From assembly GCF_900258035.1 (NCBI RefSeq), contig NZ_OGTP01000003.1, forward strand, positions 186,001-250,000: DNA of 64,000 bases. The letters run 5' to 3'. Positions within the stretch are counted from its first letter, which is position 1. The number at the start of each line of letters is the position of its first letter. Below the pieces are notes generated by a model. The model had not been told where the DNA came from. It ran no database searches and worked only from the letters and a program-made list of their open reading frames with translations. Source of the stretch: Caballeronia novacaledonica. GTDB taxonomy: Bacteria > Pseudomonadota > Gammaproteobacteria > Burkholderiales > Burkholderiaceae. Below, piece after piece: positions 1-8,499 of the stretch. The translations under genes and the position numbers were made by a program.

Positions 1-1170
1 CGCGCACCGCTGGACACGATCGGTTGGGCCACCGAGTTGGCATCGCCCGATGCGAAAGATATGCCGACCGCGAACAATGACACGTACTACATGAGTGCGG
101 TGGTGAAGCTCGATGAGCCATGGATTTTTACGGTGCCCGACACGCACGACCGATATTACGTTGTTGACGTATTCGATATGTATCAGGAACTCGAACACTA
201 TATTGGCCGTCGCACCACGGGTACGAAGGCCGGGCGTTACGCGCTCGTACCGCCGGGTTGGAAGGGCACGCTGCCGACGGGCGTCAAGAGGTTGGACGTC
301 AGCACCAATAAAGTGTGGCTCTGGGGGCGCCTGCGGGTCCTGCCTGGCGAGTCCCCGGCCCATCTGGCGGCCCTGCAAAAGCAGTTCAAGCTCGTGCCCC
401 TGAGTGCGATCAACAAAACGAACTACGTACCACCGAAAGCGTCTCTTGAGCCATTGCCTGCCATCGATGGCGATGAACTCGGCTTTTTCGTGCATCTGGG
501 CGAGGCAGTCAAGCTCAACCCGATCAAGCCGGCCGATCAGGCCTTGTTCGCCCAGTTCGCGCGTATTGGCTTGACGAAGCAAGGGCTTGATCCTTCCAAG
601 CTTGATCCCGCAGTACGCAAAGGCATGGTGCGCGGGCTTGCCGATGCGCCCGCGGTGGCCGTCGCTTCACTTGCGAGCACCTCCAGCAAGCGCAATGGCT
701 GGGACTGGGTTACGGGACTGGACAGCTTTGGCTACAACTACCCGCTGCGCGCTGTAGTTGCGGGCCCTTACCTCGGCGGCAACGGCGAGAAAGAAGCGAT
801 GTATCCCATCCGCTACTCGGACAGCGACGGCAAAGCTCTGGACGGGGCCAACAAGTATGTGATCAAGTTCGATTCGCTTCCACCGGTCAACGCATTCTGG
901 TCGATCACCATGTACAACGCTGGCGACAAGATGCTGGTGCCCAACGAGATCAAGCGTTATAAGGTCGGCTCCGACACGCAAGGTCTTGTCAAAGCGGCAG
1001 ACGGCTCTGTGACGATCCCTATCCAACACACCAAACCGACTGGAGATGCGGCGGCAAACTGGCTACCGGCGCCCGAAGGCGGCTTTTACGTGATTCTCCG
1101 TATGTATCAACCGAGCGACGACATCCTGAGCGGGAAATGGCAGATCCCGGAACTGAAGCGTGTTCCCTGA
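1..1170 (+). CDS. DUF1254/DUF1214 domain protein, 5' end outside window
   Basis: The reading frame is open from the first base, so the N-terminus lies upstream of the window. What remains has the two-part architecture of the DUF1254 family. A DUF1254 segment comes first (around VPDTHDRYYVVDVFDMY and YALVPPGWKG). A C-terminal DUF1214 segment follows, with FWSITMYNAGDKMLVPN and a terminal GGFYVILRMYQPSDDIL. Proteins of this family are usually exported and occur near catabolic and redox genes, but no reaction is established. A second, decayed member of the family lies at 33073-33664. A tyrosine recombinase follows downstream on the other strand. The family call is firm; function is unknown. Confidence 0.85.
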   Translation, partial: RAPLDTIGWATELASPDAKDMPTANNDTYYMSAVVKLDEPWIFTVPDTHDRYYVVDVFDMYQELEHYIGRRTTGTKAGRYALVPPGWKGTLPTGVKRLDVSTNKVWLWGRLRVLPGESPAHLAALQKQFKLVPLSAINKTNYVPPKASLEPLPAIDGDELGFFVHLGEAVKLNPIKPADQALFAQFARIGLTKQGLDPSKLDPAVRKGMVRGLADAPAVAVASLASTSSKRNGWDWVTGLDSFGYNYPLRAVVAGPYLGGNGEKEAMYPIRYSDSDGKALDGANKYVIKFDSLPPVNAFWSITMYNAGDKMLVPNEIKRYKVGSDTQGLVKAADGSVTIPIQHTKPTGDAAANWLPAPEGGFYVILRMYQPSDDILSGKWQIPELKRVP

Positions 1171-1220
1171 TCTGTCTGGCTTGAAAACAACCGCCGCGGC
1201 AATTGAGGGCCACTTAAGGA

Positions 1221-1355
1221 AGCCTGCACCTAGGCAGGCTGCCGTGGAACCACCCTGTGCGCTCGTGCGGTGAGCGGAGGAAACAGTCGGGGACGCGGTC
1301 CGGCGACCGTCGGAGGTCGCCCGCTAGTTCTGGCACATCGGACATGCGAATGTCC
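1221..1355. repeat. Cluster of three perfect dyads beside the integrase
   Basis: Three perfect inverted repeats lie within 135 bases between the convergent DUF1254 gene and the integrase. They are AGCCTGC/GCAGGCT (1221-1240, 6-base loop), GGCGACC/GGTCGCC (1302-1321, 6-base loop) and GGACAT/ATGTCC (1340-1355, 4-base loop). None has a T-run, so factor-independent termination is not clearly supported. Recombinase binding sites or structured ends of an inserted element are possible; this is inference. Confidence 0.4.
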
Positions 1356-1419
1356 AATCCGGCTCGGAGGCGACCGGCTGTTGATGGCCGGCAAGCGCTC
1401 GCTCACCGGCCACCGGCGG

Positions 1420-2046
1420 TCACACTTCGGTTTGCTCAGCCATTTCGAGAGCATCGTCTACCTCGATCCCGAGGTATCGCACGGTGCTTTCGATTTTTGT
1501 ATGGCCCAAGAGTAATTGAACTGCGCGCAAGTTCTTGGTGCGTCGATAGATCAACGACGCTTTCGTTCGTCGCATGGTGTGCGTCCCGTACGCGGTGTCA
1601 TCGAGCCCGATCGACGCGACCCAACGATGAACGATGCGCGCATACTGGCGCGTCGACACGTGCGCTGAGGCATGCAGTCGACTTGGAAACAAATAGTCGG
1701 CAGGCTTCAATCCCCGCGCCGAAATCCAGACAGAGACACTTTGACGAGTCTGCTCCGTGATTTCGAACTGCACTGGTCGATGGGTTTTCTGCTGCATGAA
1801 AGTCGCGCGAGCTACGACATGGCCTCCCATGTAGACGTCCTGCACTTGCAGGCGCGTCAAATCGCACGCTCGAAGCTTACTGTCGATCGCAAGATTGAAC
1901 ATCGCCAACTCGCGTGCGTTGGACGACATCTGTAGCCTAGTTCGGATCGCCCAGATTTCCCGGAGCTTCAGCGGAGGCTTCTGGCCGGTTAGCCTTCCCT
2001 TATTCCACGGCACCCGACGAGCGTCAGACGAATTAAGCGTTTCCAT
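1420..2046 (-). CDS. Tyrosine-type recombinase/integrase, short form
   Basis: A 208-residue site-specific recombinase that consists almost only of the catalytic domain and lacks the N-terminal core-binding domain of full-length integrases. The catalytic set is visible: Arg in SKLRACDL, Lys in QQKTHRP, the HxxR box in THTMRRTKAS, the His in LLGHTKIES and the Tyr nucleophile in VRYLG. The start at 2046 is chosen because GAGGAG lies 6 bases upstream; a longer frame to 2163 lacks such a site. Short integrases of this type are common in Burkholderiaceae beside mobile or catabolic DNA. It may have helped recruit the neighbouring cargo, but no attachment site could be assigned to it. Confidence 0.85.
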   Translation of the reverse strand: METLNSSDARRVPWNKGRLTGQKPPLKLREIWAIRTRLQMSSNARELAMFNLAIDSKLRACDLTRLQVQDVYMGGHVVARATFMQQKTHRPVQFEITEQTRQSVSVWISARGLKPADYLFPSRLHASAHVSTRQYARIVHRWVASIGLDDTAYGTHTMRRTKASLIYRRTKNLRAVQLLLGHTKIESTVRYLGIEVDDALEMAEQTEV

Positions 2047-2264
2047 GACAATCTCCTCTTCAACGAAGGGAGATCGATTGTGCGCTTTGCGGAATGGGCA
2101 ATCTTCGACCCAATTCGGCCACTGATACGCGTGCTCTTGCAAGGGCCGCATGCAGGCAAACAAGTGTCATTCGCGTCCAGGCACAGCCGGACTACCGAAC
2201 TGCCGTGCGATCGCGCGAAGGCGCCGACGAACTATGACTGCGTAGCCGAGTTCTGATCAGCGCC

Positions 2265-2867
2265 CTACTCTGCCTCGTCACTCAGAGCAGCTTCCAGTTG
2301 GGCGCTCGATGCGATCAACGCATGCTGCGAAATCACCCTTTCAAGCAGAACCGCGTGGACTTGCTCCTCTGAATCCACGCAAGCATCGCCGGCAACGACA
2401 AGGTTGAAGTCGAGATCGAACGCTTGTCTTGCCGTCGAAAGCACTACGCCAGACGTTGTGACGCCGGCCAGAATAAGGGTATCGATGTCTTGCGCTCGAA
2501 GAATGCGCTCAAGGTCAGTCCCGCTGAAAGCTCCGATTCGATGCTTCACCACGACCGGCTCAGTCTCGAGAGGCGCGAGCTTCGAGTGAATCTTCGTTGC
2601 CTCGCTGCCGGGCGCAATCAGGCCACTTCCCTTAAGCATCGTGAATAGCTTATTCCGTGAGCTAATCTCAGGGTAGCCGGGTCGGAAACCGACGTTGACG
2701 TGGACCGTCAGCATGGACGCCGCACGAGAAGCCTCAAGAAGCGTTGATGCATTGCTTATCGCTTGGTCCGCGGCATCCCGCGCAACGAAATTGTCGAGAA
2801 CAGAATTTTGAAAGTCCATCAACAACAAGGCGGACTTTTTTGGATCGATAGAGAGCACGTCAGACAT
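2265..2867 (-). CDS. Isochorismatase-family hydrolase
   Basis: A 200-residue alpha/beta protein of the isochorismatase-like superfamily. The Asp of the active site is in LLLMDFQNSV and the Lys in VVKHRIGAF. At the position that carries the nucleophilic Cys in nicotinamidase-type members, this protein has VTTSGVVLST, with Gly instead of Cys, as in true isochorismatases and several uncharacterised relatives. It begins 11 bases after the MFS transporter stop and is probably co-transcribed with it. A transporter-hydrolase pair opposite a GntR regulator suggests uptake and cleavage of a small amide, carbamate or vinyl-ether substrate. The substrate is unknown. Confidence 0.85.
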   Translation of the reverse strand: MSDVLSIDPKKSALLLMDFQNSVLDNFVARDAADQAISNASTLLEASRAASMLTVHVNVGFRPGYPEISSRNKLFTMLKGSGLIAPGSEATKIHSKLAPLETEPVVVKHRIGAFSGTDLERILRAQDIDTLILAGVTTSGVVLSTARQAFDLDFNLVVAGDACVDSEEQVHAVLLERVISQHALIASSAQLEAALSDEAE

Positions 2868-2878
2868 GAAGAGTAGGC

Positions 2879-4102
2879 TCAGTTTTTGAGGGATATAGAT
2901 TTGGGAGCGGCCGGCAACACGCCTATCCTTCTGTTGATGGCGGCACCCGACAGCAGCAAGATGCTGGTCCCAACGAAAACGGCACGCATGCCGATCTGGC
3001 CACCGATAAACCCACCAATGAGTGGTCCGAGAACTTGCCCGCTGAATTGCGACGACAGCGAATAGCCCATCGCCGTCCCGACGAAGTTTTCTGGCACATT
3101 GTGCCGAATAACCGCCGCTATGCAGGGGAGCAGGCTGCCAAGCGAAAGGCCCATTAGAAAACGCAACACGATAAGCTGCCACGCGCTCGTAACTAATGCC
3201 TGCGGTATAAGCAAGACTCCAGCGGTCGTCAGCGCAATGATGATCACCTTCGTGTGCCCGACGCGATCTGCAATTCTTCCGAGGCGGGACGCCGAAACGA
3301 TGCTACCGAGCGCCGCGGTAGACATCACGAATCCGGAAAACAACGTAACGCGAGCGGGATGGTCGACCAGCGTCGCGACGTAGACGGTGATGATCGGCTC
3401 GATCGACATGTTCGCGATCATCAGCAGCAAGCCGGTGCCGAGCATGGCAAGCACGATCGACTTGTTCTGAACCTGTGACCAGCCGCCACTGCGCTGCTCT
3501 TTGGCGACCCGAAACTTGCCTGGCTCCTCGCGAAGGTACAGCACGGTCGCCAGGAAGGCGATGAGGATCAGCGCCCCTGAAAACCAAAAAGTGGCCCTTA
3601 TTCCGATCAATGACGGTAGCGAGCCACCGGCAAGAGGACCAAGGAGATTGCCGGCCATCACGCCAGACGCGAGCACACCGAGCGCCCATCCTACTCTGTG
3701 CTTCGGTGTCTGAACGGCGATGAGAATCGTCGCACCCGACGAGTATCCTCCCGCGATCCCCGCTAACAGCCGTAACCCCACGAATTGCCAGATGTTCGTC
3801 GACATACCCATGAGCGGCATGGTCAGAGCCATGCCGAGGCTGGCGCGCACGAGCATGGGCTTACGACCGAATCGATCTCCCAGATGACCCCAAAGCGGCG
3901 CGATTAGACCTGCGGCCAGAAAATTGGCACCGAAAGCGATCCCTGACCACTGCACGATGGCAGCATGGCCCCTCACGCCGAGTTCTCCGACGTAAAGCGG
4001 CAAGAACGGCAACACCAGAGTCATCGCGAAGACGGTCGCAAACGACCCGAACAGACAGATCGCTAGATTGCGTTGCCAGTAGCTGTCGTTGGAAGAATCC
4101 AT
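2879..4102 (-). CDS. MFS transporter
   Basis: A 407-residue, 12-helix major facilitator superfamily permease. The characteristic loop between helices 2 and 3 reads GHLGDRFGRKPM, and the equivalent second-half loop reads GRIADRVGHTK. It is closest to the drug-efflux-like MFS group, which also includes small-metabolite carriers. The start at 4102 gives MDSSNDSYWQRN directly before the first helix. An in-frame ATG at 4138 would add 12 residues and lies against the operator-like sequence. It forms a two-gene unit with the isochorismatase-family gene and is divergent from a GntR regulator, which probably controls it. Import or efflux cannot be decided from sequence. Confidence 0.85.
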   Translation of the reverse strand: MDSSNDSYWQRNLAICLFGSFATVFAMTLVLPFLPLYVGELGVRGHAAIVQWSGIAFGANFLAAGLIAPLWGHLGDRFGRKPMLVRASLGMALTMPLMGMSTNIWQFVGLRLLAGIAGGYSSGATILIAVQTPKHRVGWALGVLASGVMAGNLLGPLAGGSLPSLIGIRATFWFSGALILIAFLATVLYLREEPGKFRVAKEQRSGGWSQVQNKSIVLAMLGTGLLLMIANMSIEPIITVYVATLVDHPARVTLFSGFVMSTAALGSIVSASRLGRIADRVGHTKVIIIALTTAGVLLIPQALVTSAWQLIVLRFLMGLSLGSLLPCIAAVIRHNVPENFVGTAMGYSLSSQFSGQVLGPLIGGFIGGQIGMRAVFVGTSILLLSGAAINRRIGVLPAAPKSISLKN

Positions 4103-4138
4103 ATACTTGATGCTTAAGACGAAGATACACACCGACAT

Positions 4139-4160
4139 GGTATACTTTTTTGGTGTACCA
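4139..4160. promoter_or_regulatory. Candidate GntR operator in the divergent MFS/gntR promoter
   Basis: The 22 bases contain GGTATAC followed by the near-palindrome TGGTGTACCA (4151-4160). Both resemble half-sites used by FadR-subgroup GntR repressors. The site sits between the divergent starts (4102 or 4138 leftward, 4204 rightward), where an autoregulator would act. The same ten bases, followed by GGGATACA, recur just upstream of the capA-like gene at 19178. Binding is inferred from position and symmetry. Confidence 0.5.
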
Positions 4161-4203
4161 ATGTGGCTTATGATGATTAACGGTTGATACCGGAGATGTG
4201 CAG

Positions 4204-4857
4204 TTGACGACGCAGACCCAGTTGGTCGAAGAGCAGCTTCGACGAATGATCCTGGACATGGACATCGGTCCGGGTGAGCGCCTGACCGAACGCGGATTGG
4301 AGACCCAGTTCCAGATTTCGCGAACATCGGTGCGCACAGCGCTTCTCCGACTCGAGGGCGAGGGGTTAGTGAGTCGCAATGGGCGTGGCTGGATCATCCC
4401 GCCAATCGATCTGGAGGAAGTCAAGCAGCTCTTCATCTACCGGGAGATTCTGGAGGTGGCAGCCCTTCAGATCGGTGGCCTGACAGCGAGTGCCGCTGAG
4501 CTTGCTGAGATCGAAGCGATACTCGACGCTGTCACAAAGGACTCAACGCCTGAGGAGTGCGATTTTGCGGCCCGCCAGTTTCATCTCAGGATCGGGAGCC
4601 TCGCAAAGAACGAATTCGTGACCCGAGGCATTGCCGATTGCATGACGCGCCTGCTTCGTGTTCGCTGGATCGAGAACGACGCCTCACTTCCCGGCACGGC
4701 CGAACATCGTGCGGTCTTGCGCGCGCTTCAAAAAGGCCAGGTCGACAAGGCGATCGAGCTCACCAGAAGCCACATCAGTGCGGCCAGGGACCGATTACTC
4801 GAAGCATTAACAGCAGGCCGACGAAGCCTGCGTGCCCGTGGAATCGTCATTTCGTAG
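4204..4857 (+). CDS. GntR-family regulator, FadR subgroup
   Basis: A 217-residue regulator with an N-terminal winged helix (LRRMILDMDIGPGERLTE through LRLEGEGLVSRNGRGW) and an all-helical C-terminal FCD ligand domain. FCD metal-ligand candidates are an Asp near DFAARQFH and His residues in FHLRI, EHRAVL and SHISAA. The TTG start at 4204 places GGAG 8 bases upstream; the alternative GTG at 4198 would be too close to it. It is divergent from the MFS/isochorismatase pair, with a palindromic TGGTGTACCA between them, so it is probably the ligand-responsive repressor of that pair. FCD regulators usually sense carboxylic acids. Confidence 0.85.
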   Translation: MTTQTQLVEEQLRRMILDMDIGPGERLTERGLETQFQISRTSVRTALLRLEGEGLVSRNGRGWIIPPIDLEEVKQLFIYREILEVAALQIGGLTASAAELAEIEAILDAVTKDSTPEECDFAARQFHLRIGSLAKNEFVTRGIADCMTRLLRVRWIENDASLPGTAEHRAVLRALQKGQVDKAIELTRSHISAARDRLLEALTAGRRSLRARGIVIS

Positions 4858-4993
4858 GCATAGGTCGATCGGAATAGGCGGCGCTGGTCGCAGTCCGTTC
4901 TTGCGTACTACACCGTATGCTAAATTCCAGCGTCTGATCCATTTGGCGCAGACAATCAGAAACCAGGTCGTGCAGCGAGAAGTCTTACGAACT

Positions 4994-5428
4994 ATGCTGA
5001 AAAATCGAGATTCTGTTGCGGAGCTCGCCTTCGATCTTCGCGAGACATTAGGACGAGGAGCAAGACTGATTCGGGTCGAGTCGGGTCCTCCGCTTTCGCA
5101 ACTCACCGTATTGGGTCATCTGCAGCGTCAGGGAGCCATGAGCACGAACGATCTGGCTATAGCCGAGCGCGTCCGGCCTCAGTCGATGTCGCTCACGGTG
5201 CAGGCATTGGAGAAAGCGGGATTAGTCGGCCGCAAGCCTCATCCGACTGATGGTCGAGCGACCATCATCCAACTGACAAAGAAAGGCAGCAAGACCCTCG
5301 AGAATATATTCGCGGTGCGGGAAGATTGGTTGAACGCCGTGATTGTCGAGAAGCTGTCGGAAGACGAACGTCAGGAGCTTCAGAAAGGCTTGTCGCTGAT
5401 CAAGAGGATCATCGAGACGCGCGAATAG
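4994..5428 (+). CDS. MarR-family transcriptional regulator
   Basis: A 144-residue winged-helix protein of the MarR family. The recognition region (LSQLTVLGHLQRQGAMSTNDLAIAERV followed by SMSLTVQALEKAGLV) and the wing (RKPHPTDGRATIIQLTKKG) are typical, including the DGR motif. The ATG at 4994 gives normal MarR length; the ribosome site is weak, and a longer frame to 4832 exists without better support. It converges with the dehydrogenase gene, 33 bases away. The catabolic operon on the other strand is a plausible target, but no operator could be linked to it. Confidence 0.8.
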   Translation: MLKNRDSVAELAFDLRETLGRGARLIRVESGPPLSQLTVLGHLQRQGAMSTNDLAIAERVRPQSMSLTVQALEKAGLVGRKPHPTDGRATIIQLTKKGSKTLENIFAVREDWLNAVIVEKLSEDERQELQKGLSLIKRIIETRE

Positions 5429-5461
5429 ACTGCGCGTCCGTCGTCCGATATGCGCGGATTG

Positions 5462-6922
5462 TCAGACCTGCAAGCACACGTACTTGATCACGACGTAGTC
5501 ATCGATCCCGTAGTGTGACCCTTCCCTGCCAAGACCCGATTGCTTGACACCGCCGAACGGAGCAACCTCGTTTGAGAGCAAGCCGGTATTGACGCCAACC
5601 ATGCCGTACTCCAGGGCTTCGGCCACGCGGTAGACGCGCGCAACGTCACGGCTGTAGAAATACGCGGCAAGCCCGAATTCCGTGTCGTTCGCCATTCGCA
5701 CGACCTCATCATCTGATGCGAACTTGAAGAGCGGCGCGAGTGGCCCGAAAGTTTCCTCCTTCGCCACCTTCATTTCCGAAGTGACGCCCGTCAGCACTGT
5801 CGGTTCGAAGAAGCCGTGGCCAAGCCCGTGCCGCTTGCCGCCCGTCGAAACGCGGGCACCCAACGACACCGCGTCGGCAATGTGCTCCTTCACTTTTGAG
5901 ACGGCAGCCTCGTTGATAAGCGGCCCGAGCATGACACCCTCGTCGGTTCCGCGACCAATCTTCAGGTTGCTCACAGCTTCGGACAGCTTCTGCGCAAAGC
6001 TGTCGTAGACGCTTTCGTGCACATAGAACCGGTTCGTGCAGACGCAGGTCTGGCCGCTGTTGCGGTATTTCGAGGCAATCGCACCCTGCACTGCCGCGTC
6101 GATGTCGGCGTCGTCAAACACGATGAACGGCGCATTACCGCCCAATTCCAGTGTCACCTTCTTGACCGTTGGCGCGCACTGCGCCATGAGCAGGCGTCCA
6201 ATCGCGGTTGACCCTGTGAACGATAGTTTGCGCACGACCGGATTACGGGTCAGCTCGGCACCGATCTCTTTTGGGTCGCCCGTAAGAATATTCAGCACGC
6301 CCTTCGGTAGCCCAGCACGTTCCGCCAGAACGGCCAGTGCCAACGCAGTGAACGGCGTCGCTTCAGCAGGCTTGACGACAATCGGACATCCAGCCGCCAG
6401 GGCGGGACCGACCTTTCGCGTGATCATCGCGGCTGGAAAGTTCCACGGGGTAATGGCGGCGCACACCCCTATCGGCTCCTTAGTCACCAGGAGGCGCTTA
6501 TCCGCTACGGGAGTCGCCAGCGTGTCTCCGGCGACACGCTTTCCTTCTTCCGCAAACCACTCGATAAAGGATGCGGCATAGGCGATCTCGCCTTTTGCTT
6601 CGGCGAGTGGCTTGCCTTGCTCCGTCGTAAGAATCAACGCAAGGTCGTCGGTGTTCTCGACAATCGCATCGAACCACCGTCTGAGGATGACGGCGCGCTC
6701 TTTCGCTGTCTTCGATCGCCATCCCTGCCAGGCGGCATTGGCGGCATCGATGGCGCGACGTGTCTCGCTCGCGCCCATACGCGGCACGCGGCCCAGCAAG
6801 TCCCCATTAGACGGATCATGCACTTCGAACGTCGCTCCGCTTTCCGCGTCCTGCCATTCGCCATTGATGAAGGCCGCGTGACGCAGCAGCGTCGGATCCT
6901 TGAGTCGGTTTGTCAGGGTCAT
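5462..6922 (-). CDS. gabD: NAD(P)-dependent succinate-semialdehyde-type dehydrogenase
   Basis: A 486-residue aldehyde dehydrogenase closest in sequence to the GabD/succinate-semialdehyde group. The cofactor region shows TPWNFPAAMITRK and FTGSTAIG. The general base Glu is in LELGGNAPF and the catalytic Cys in NSGQTCVC, the double-Cys pattern common in SSADH. Length is normal for the family. It is the last gene of the leftward operon that begins with the amidohydrolase at 13037. Here it probably oxidises an aldehyde released by the upstream steps rather than serving GABA metabolism; that assignment is inference. The symbol is used at family level only. Confidence 0.85.
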   Translation of the reverse strand: MTLTNRLKDPTLLRHAAFINGEWQDAESGATFEVHDPSNGDLLGRVPRMGASETRRAIDAANAAWQGWRSKTAKERAVILRRWFDAIVENTDDLALILTTEQGKPLAEAKGEIAYAASFIEWFAEEGKRVAGDTLATPVADKRLLVTKEPIGVCAAITPWNFPAAMITRKVGPALAAGCPIVVKPAEATPFTALALAVLAERAGLPKGVLNILTGDPKEIGAELTRNPVVRKLSFTGSTAIGRLLMAQCAPTVKKVTLELGGNAPFIVFDDADIDAAVQGAIASKYRNSGQTCVCTNRFYVHESVYDSFAQKLSEAVSNLKIGRGTDEGVMLGPLINEAAVSKVKEHIADAVSLGARVSTGGKRHGLGHGFFEPTVLTGVTSEMKVAKEETFGPLAPLFKFASDDEVVRMANDTEFGLAAYFYSRDVARVYRVAEALEYGMVGVNTGLLSNEVAPFGGVKQSGLGREGSHYGIDDYVVIKYVCLQV

Positions 6923-6936
6923 ATTGCTTGCTCGAG

Positions 6937-6954
6937 TACTTAGGGTACTTAGGG
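6937..6954. repeat. Tandem 9-base repeat in the leader of the dehydrogenase
   Basis: TACTTAGGG is present twice head to tail, 15 bases upstream of the dehydrogenase start. It may be chance or a small regulatory element. No other copy was seen nearby. Confidence 0.35.
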
Positions 6955-6999
6955 TGGGTGCGACGGCGCTCTACAGCCTGGCGAGCGCGGTCAATCGAA

Positions 7000-7503
7000 T
7001 CAGCGCAGGGCGGCGAGAATCGTATCGGGATCGGTGACTTCGTATTTTCCGGGTGCGTCTACCTTCAGCGTTCTGATCACGCCATCCTCCACGATCATCG
7101 CGAAGCGCTGCGAACGTACGCCCATTCCGCGCTCGGTCAAATCCTGAGTCAGCCCGATTGCTTCAGCAAAGTGAGCACAGCCGTCAGCGATCATGTTGAC
7201 CTTGCTCGTTGCGCGGAGGTCCCGCCCCCACGCGCTCATCACAAAAGCATCGTTGACAGATACACACCAGATTTCATCGATGCCAGCTTCGACGAGTTCC
7301 GAAGACGTCGCGACGTAGCTCGGCGCATGCTTCGCCGAGCATGTCGGCGTGAACGCACCGGGCACGCCGAATATCACCACGCGCTTTCCCGCGGTTCTCT
7401 CCCGCGTCGAGAACGATTGTGGACCGACAGCACACCCTTCAGAGGCCTCATCGATAAACTCGAACAGCCTCGCGTCGGGCAACAGATCACCTTCCTTTGT
7501 CAT
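7000..7503 (-). CDS. Peroxiredoxin, Prx5 type
   Basis: A 167-residue thioredoxin-fold peroxidase. The peroxidatic Cys lies in PGAFTPTCSAKHAP, the signature of the Prx5/AhpC-like redoxin group that uses glutaredoxin or thioredoxin as reductant. The Arg needed to stabilise the thiolate is present further along. The ATG at 7503 is preceded by AAGGAAG sequence and gives normal family length. It lies inside the catabolic operon, between the NHL-repeat gene and the dehydrogenase, where it probably removes peroxide produced by uncoupled oxygenase turnover. That role is inferred from context. Confidence 0.85.
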   Translation of the reverse strand: MTKEGDLLPDARLFEFIDEASEGCAVGPQSFSTRERTAGKRVVIFGVPGAFTPTCSAKHAPSYVATSSELVEAGIDEIWCVSVNDAFVMSAWGRDLRATSKVNMIADGCAHFAEAIGLTQDLTERGMGVRSQRFAMIVEDGVIRTLKVDAPGKYEVTDPDTILAALR

Positions 7504-7528
7504 CTTCCTTTCTTCCTTGAGAGATGCT

Positions 7529-8491
7529 CTACCGCTGCGTCGGCATGAACTTACGCAGGCAACGATGACGACGAAGCGGTCTTCCGGTGTAGTTTGCGAA
7601 CGACTCCGGCACTTCCGACACGTAGACGGCTCCCGTTGAGTCCACCGCGATTGCGTGAGGTGCCGGGAATTCAACGCCTGGACAATCGATCGCTGTCACG
7701 ATGGCTCCGTCGGACGTGCGGACCGTGACTCGCCCTGCCATTTCGCTCTGCGCTCGACCGAGTCGCCACGACTTCAAATCCTTGGGGCCTCGGGGAAGCT
7801 CGGTCACGTAGACCAAGCCGTTCCGGCCGAAAGCCAGGTCTGTTGGCCTCTGGACGTTCGTCCATGTCCCGACCAGTTGACCGTCGCGCGCGAAGATCTG
7901 GGTGCGGTCGTTCTCCCGATCGCACACGAAGACCCGACCCGAGTCGTCGAGCATCACGCTGTGCGGGATTACGAAGCAGCCGGGATCCGATCCCGGGCCA
8001 CCCCACGAACAGACCTGTCGACGATCGACCGAAAAGCGATGAATCCTGCAATTCCGATAGCCATCGCTGACGAACAACTCTCCATCGGCCGCGGCGGCGA
8101 CCTTAGTCGGCCTGTTGAACGGCGGACCACCTTCCAGGCGCTCGTACGCGACCTCGGCACTTGGCGCTGTTGCGTCATAACCGGTATCGGCCGGAACGCC
8201 GCTGCCGATCGTTTCGAGCAAGCGACCCGAGCGATCGAACACGAAGACCTGATGAGCACCGTCGTCAGCAACGTAGATCCTTCCGTCACCACCGACCGAA
8301 ATCAGATGGGGGCGAGTCGAAAAGCAGTCGTTGCCCCAGCGGTTCAGAACCGTGCCGTCCGGGCTGAACACCGTCACGGTATCGGAGCCGCGTCGCAGGA
8401 CATACACGCGATCCTCGGCGTCCACCGCCACGCCCGTGACGTCTTCTTCCCAGGTTTGACCACCCCAGCCCGCCACCAGCTCGAAATTCAT
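7529..8491 (-). CDS. NHL-repeat beta-propeller protein
   Basis: A 320-residue protein made of NHL repeats (VTGVAVDAEDRVYVLRRG, PHLISVGGDGRIYVADDG, PTKVAAAADGELFVSDGY and others), predicted to fold as a six-bladed propeller. It resembles the soluble propellers related to peptidyl-alpha-hydroxyglycine lyase. No signal peptide is visible from the ATG at 8491. It starts 8 bases after the VOC gene stop, so it is translated from the same message. Propellers of this kind can be lyases, lactonases or binding proteins, and no residue here decides between these. A ring-opened intermediate of the pathway is a reasonable guess for the ligand. Confidence 0.8.
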   Translation of the reverse strand: MNFELVAGWGGQTWEEDVTGVAVDAEDRVYVLRRGSDTVTVFSPDGTVLNRWGNDCFSTRPHLISVGGDGRIYVADDGAHQVFVFDRSGRLLETIGSGVPADTGYDATAPSAEVAYERLEGGPPFNRPTKVAAAADGELFVSDGYRNCRIHRFSVDRRQVCSWGGPGSDPGCFVIPHSVMLDDSGRVFVCDRENDRTQIFARDGQLVGTWTNVQRPTDLAFGRNGLVYVTELPRGPKDLKSWRLGRAQSEMAGRVTVRTSDGAIVTAIDCPGVEFPAPHAIAVDSTGAVYVSEVPESFANYTGRPLRRHRCLRKFMPTQR

Positions 8492-8499
8492 CACGCTTG

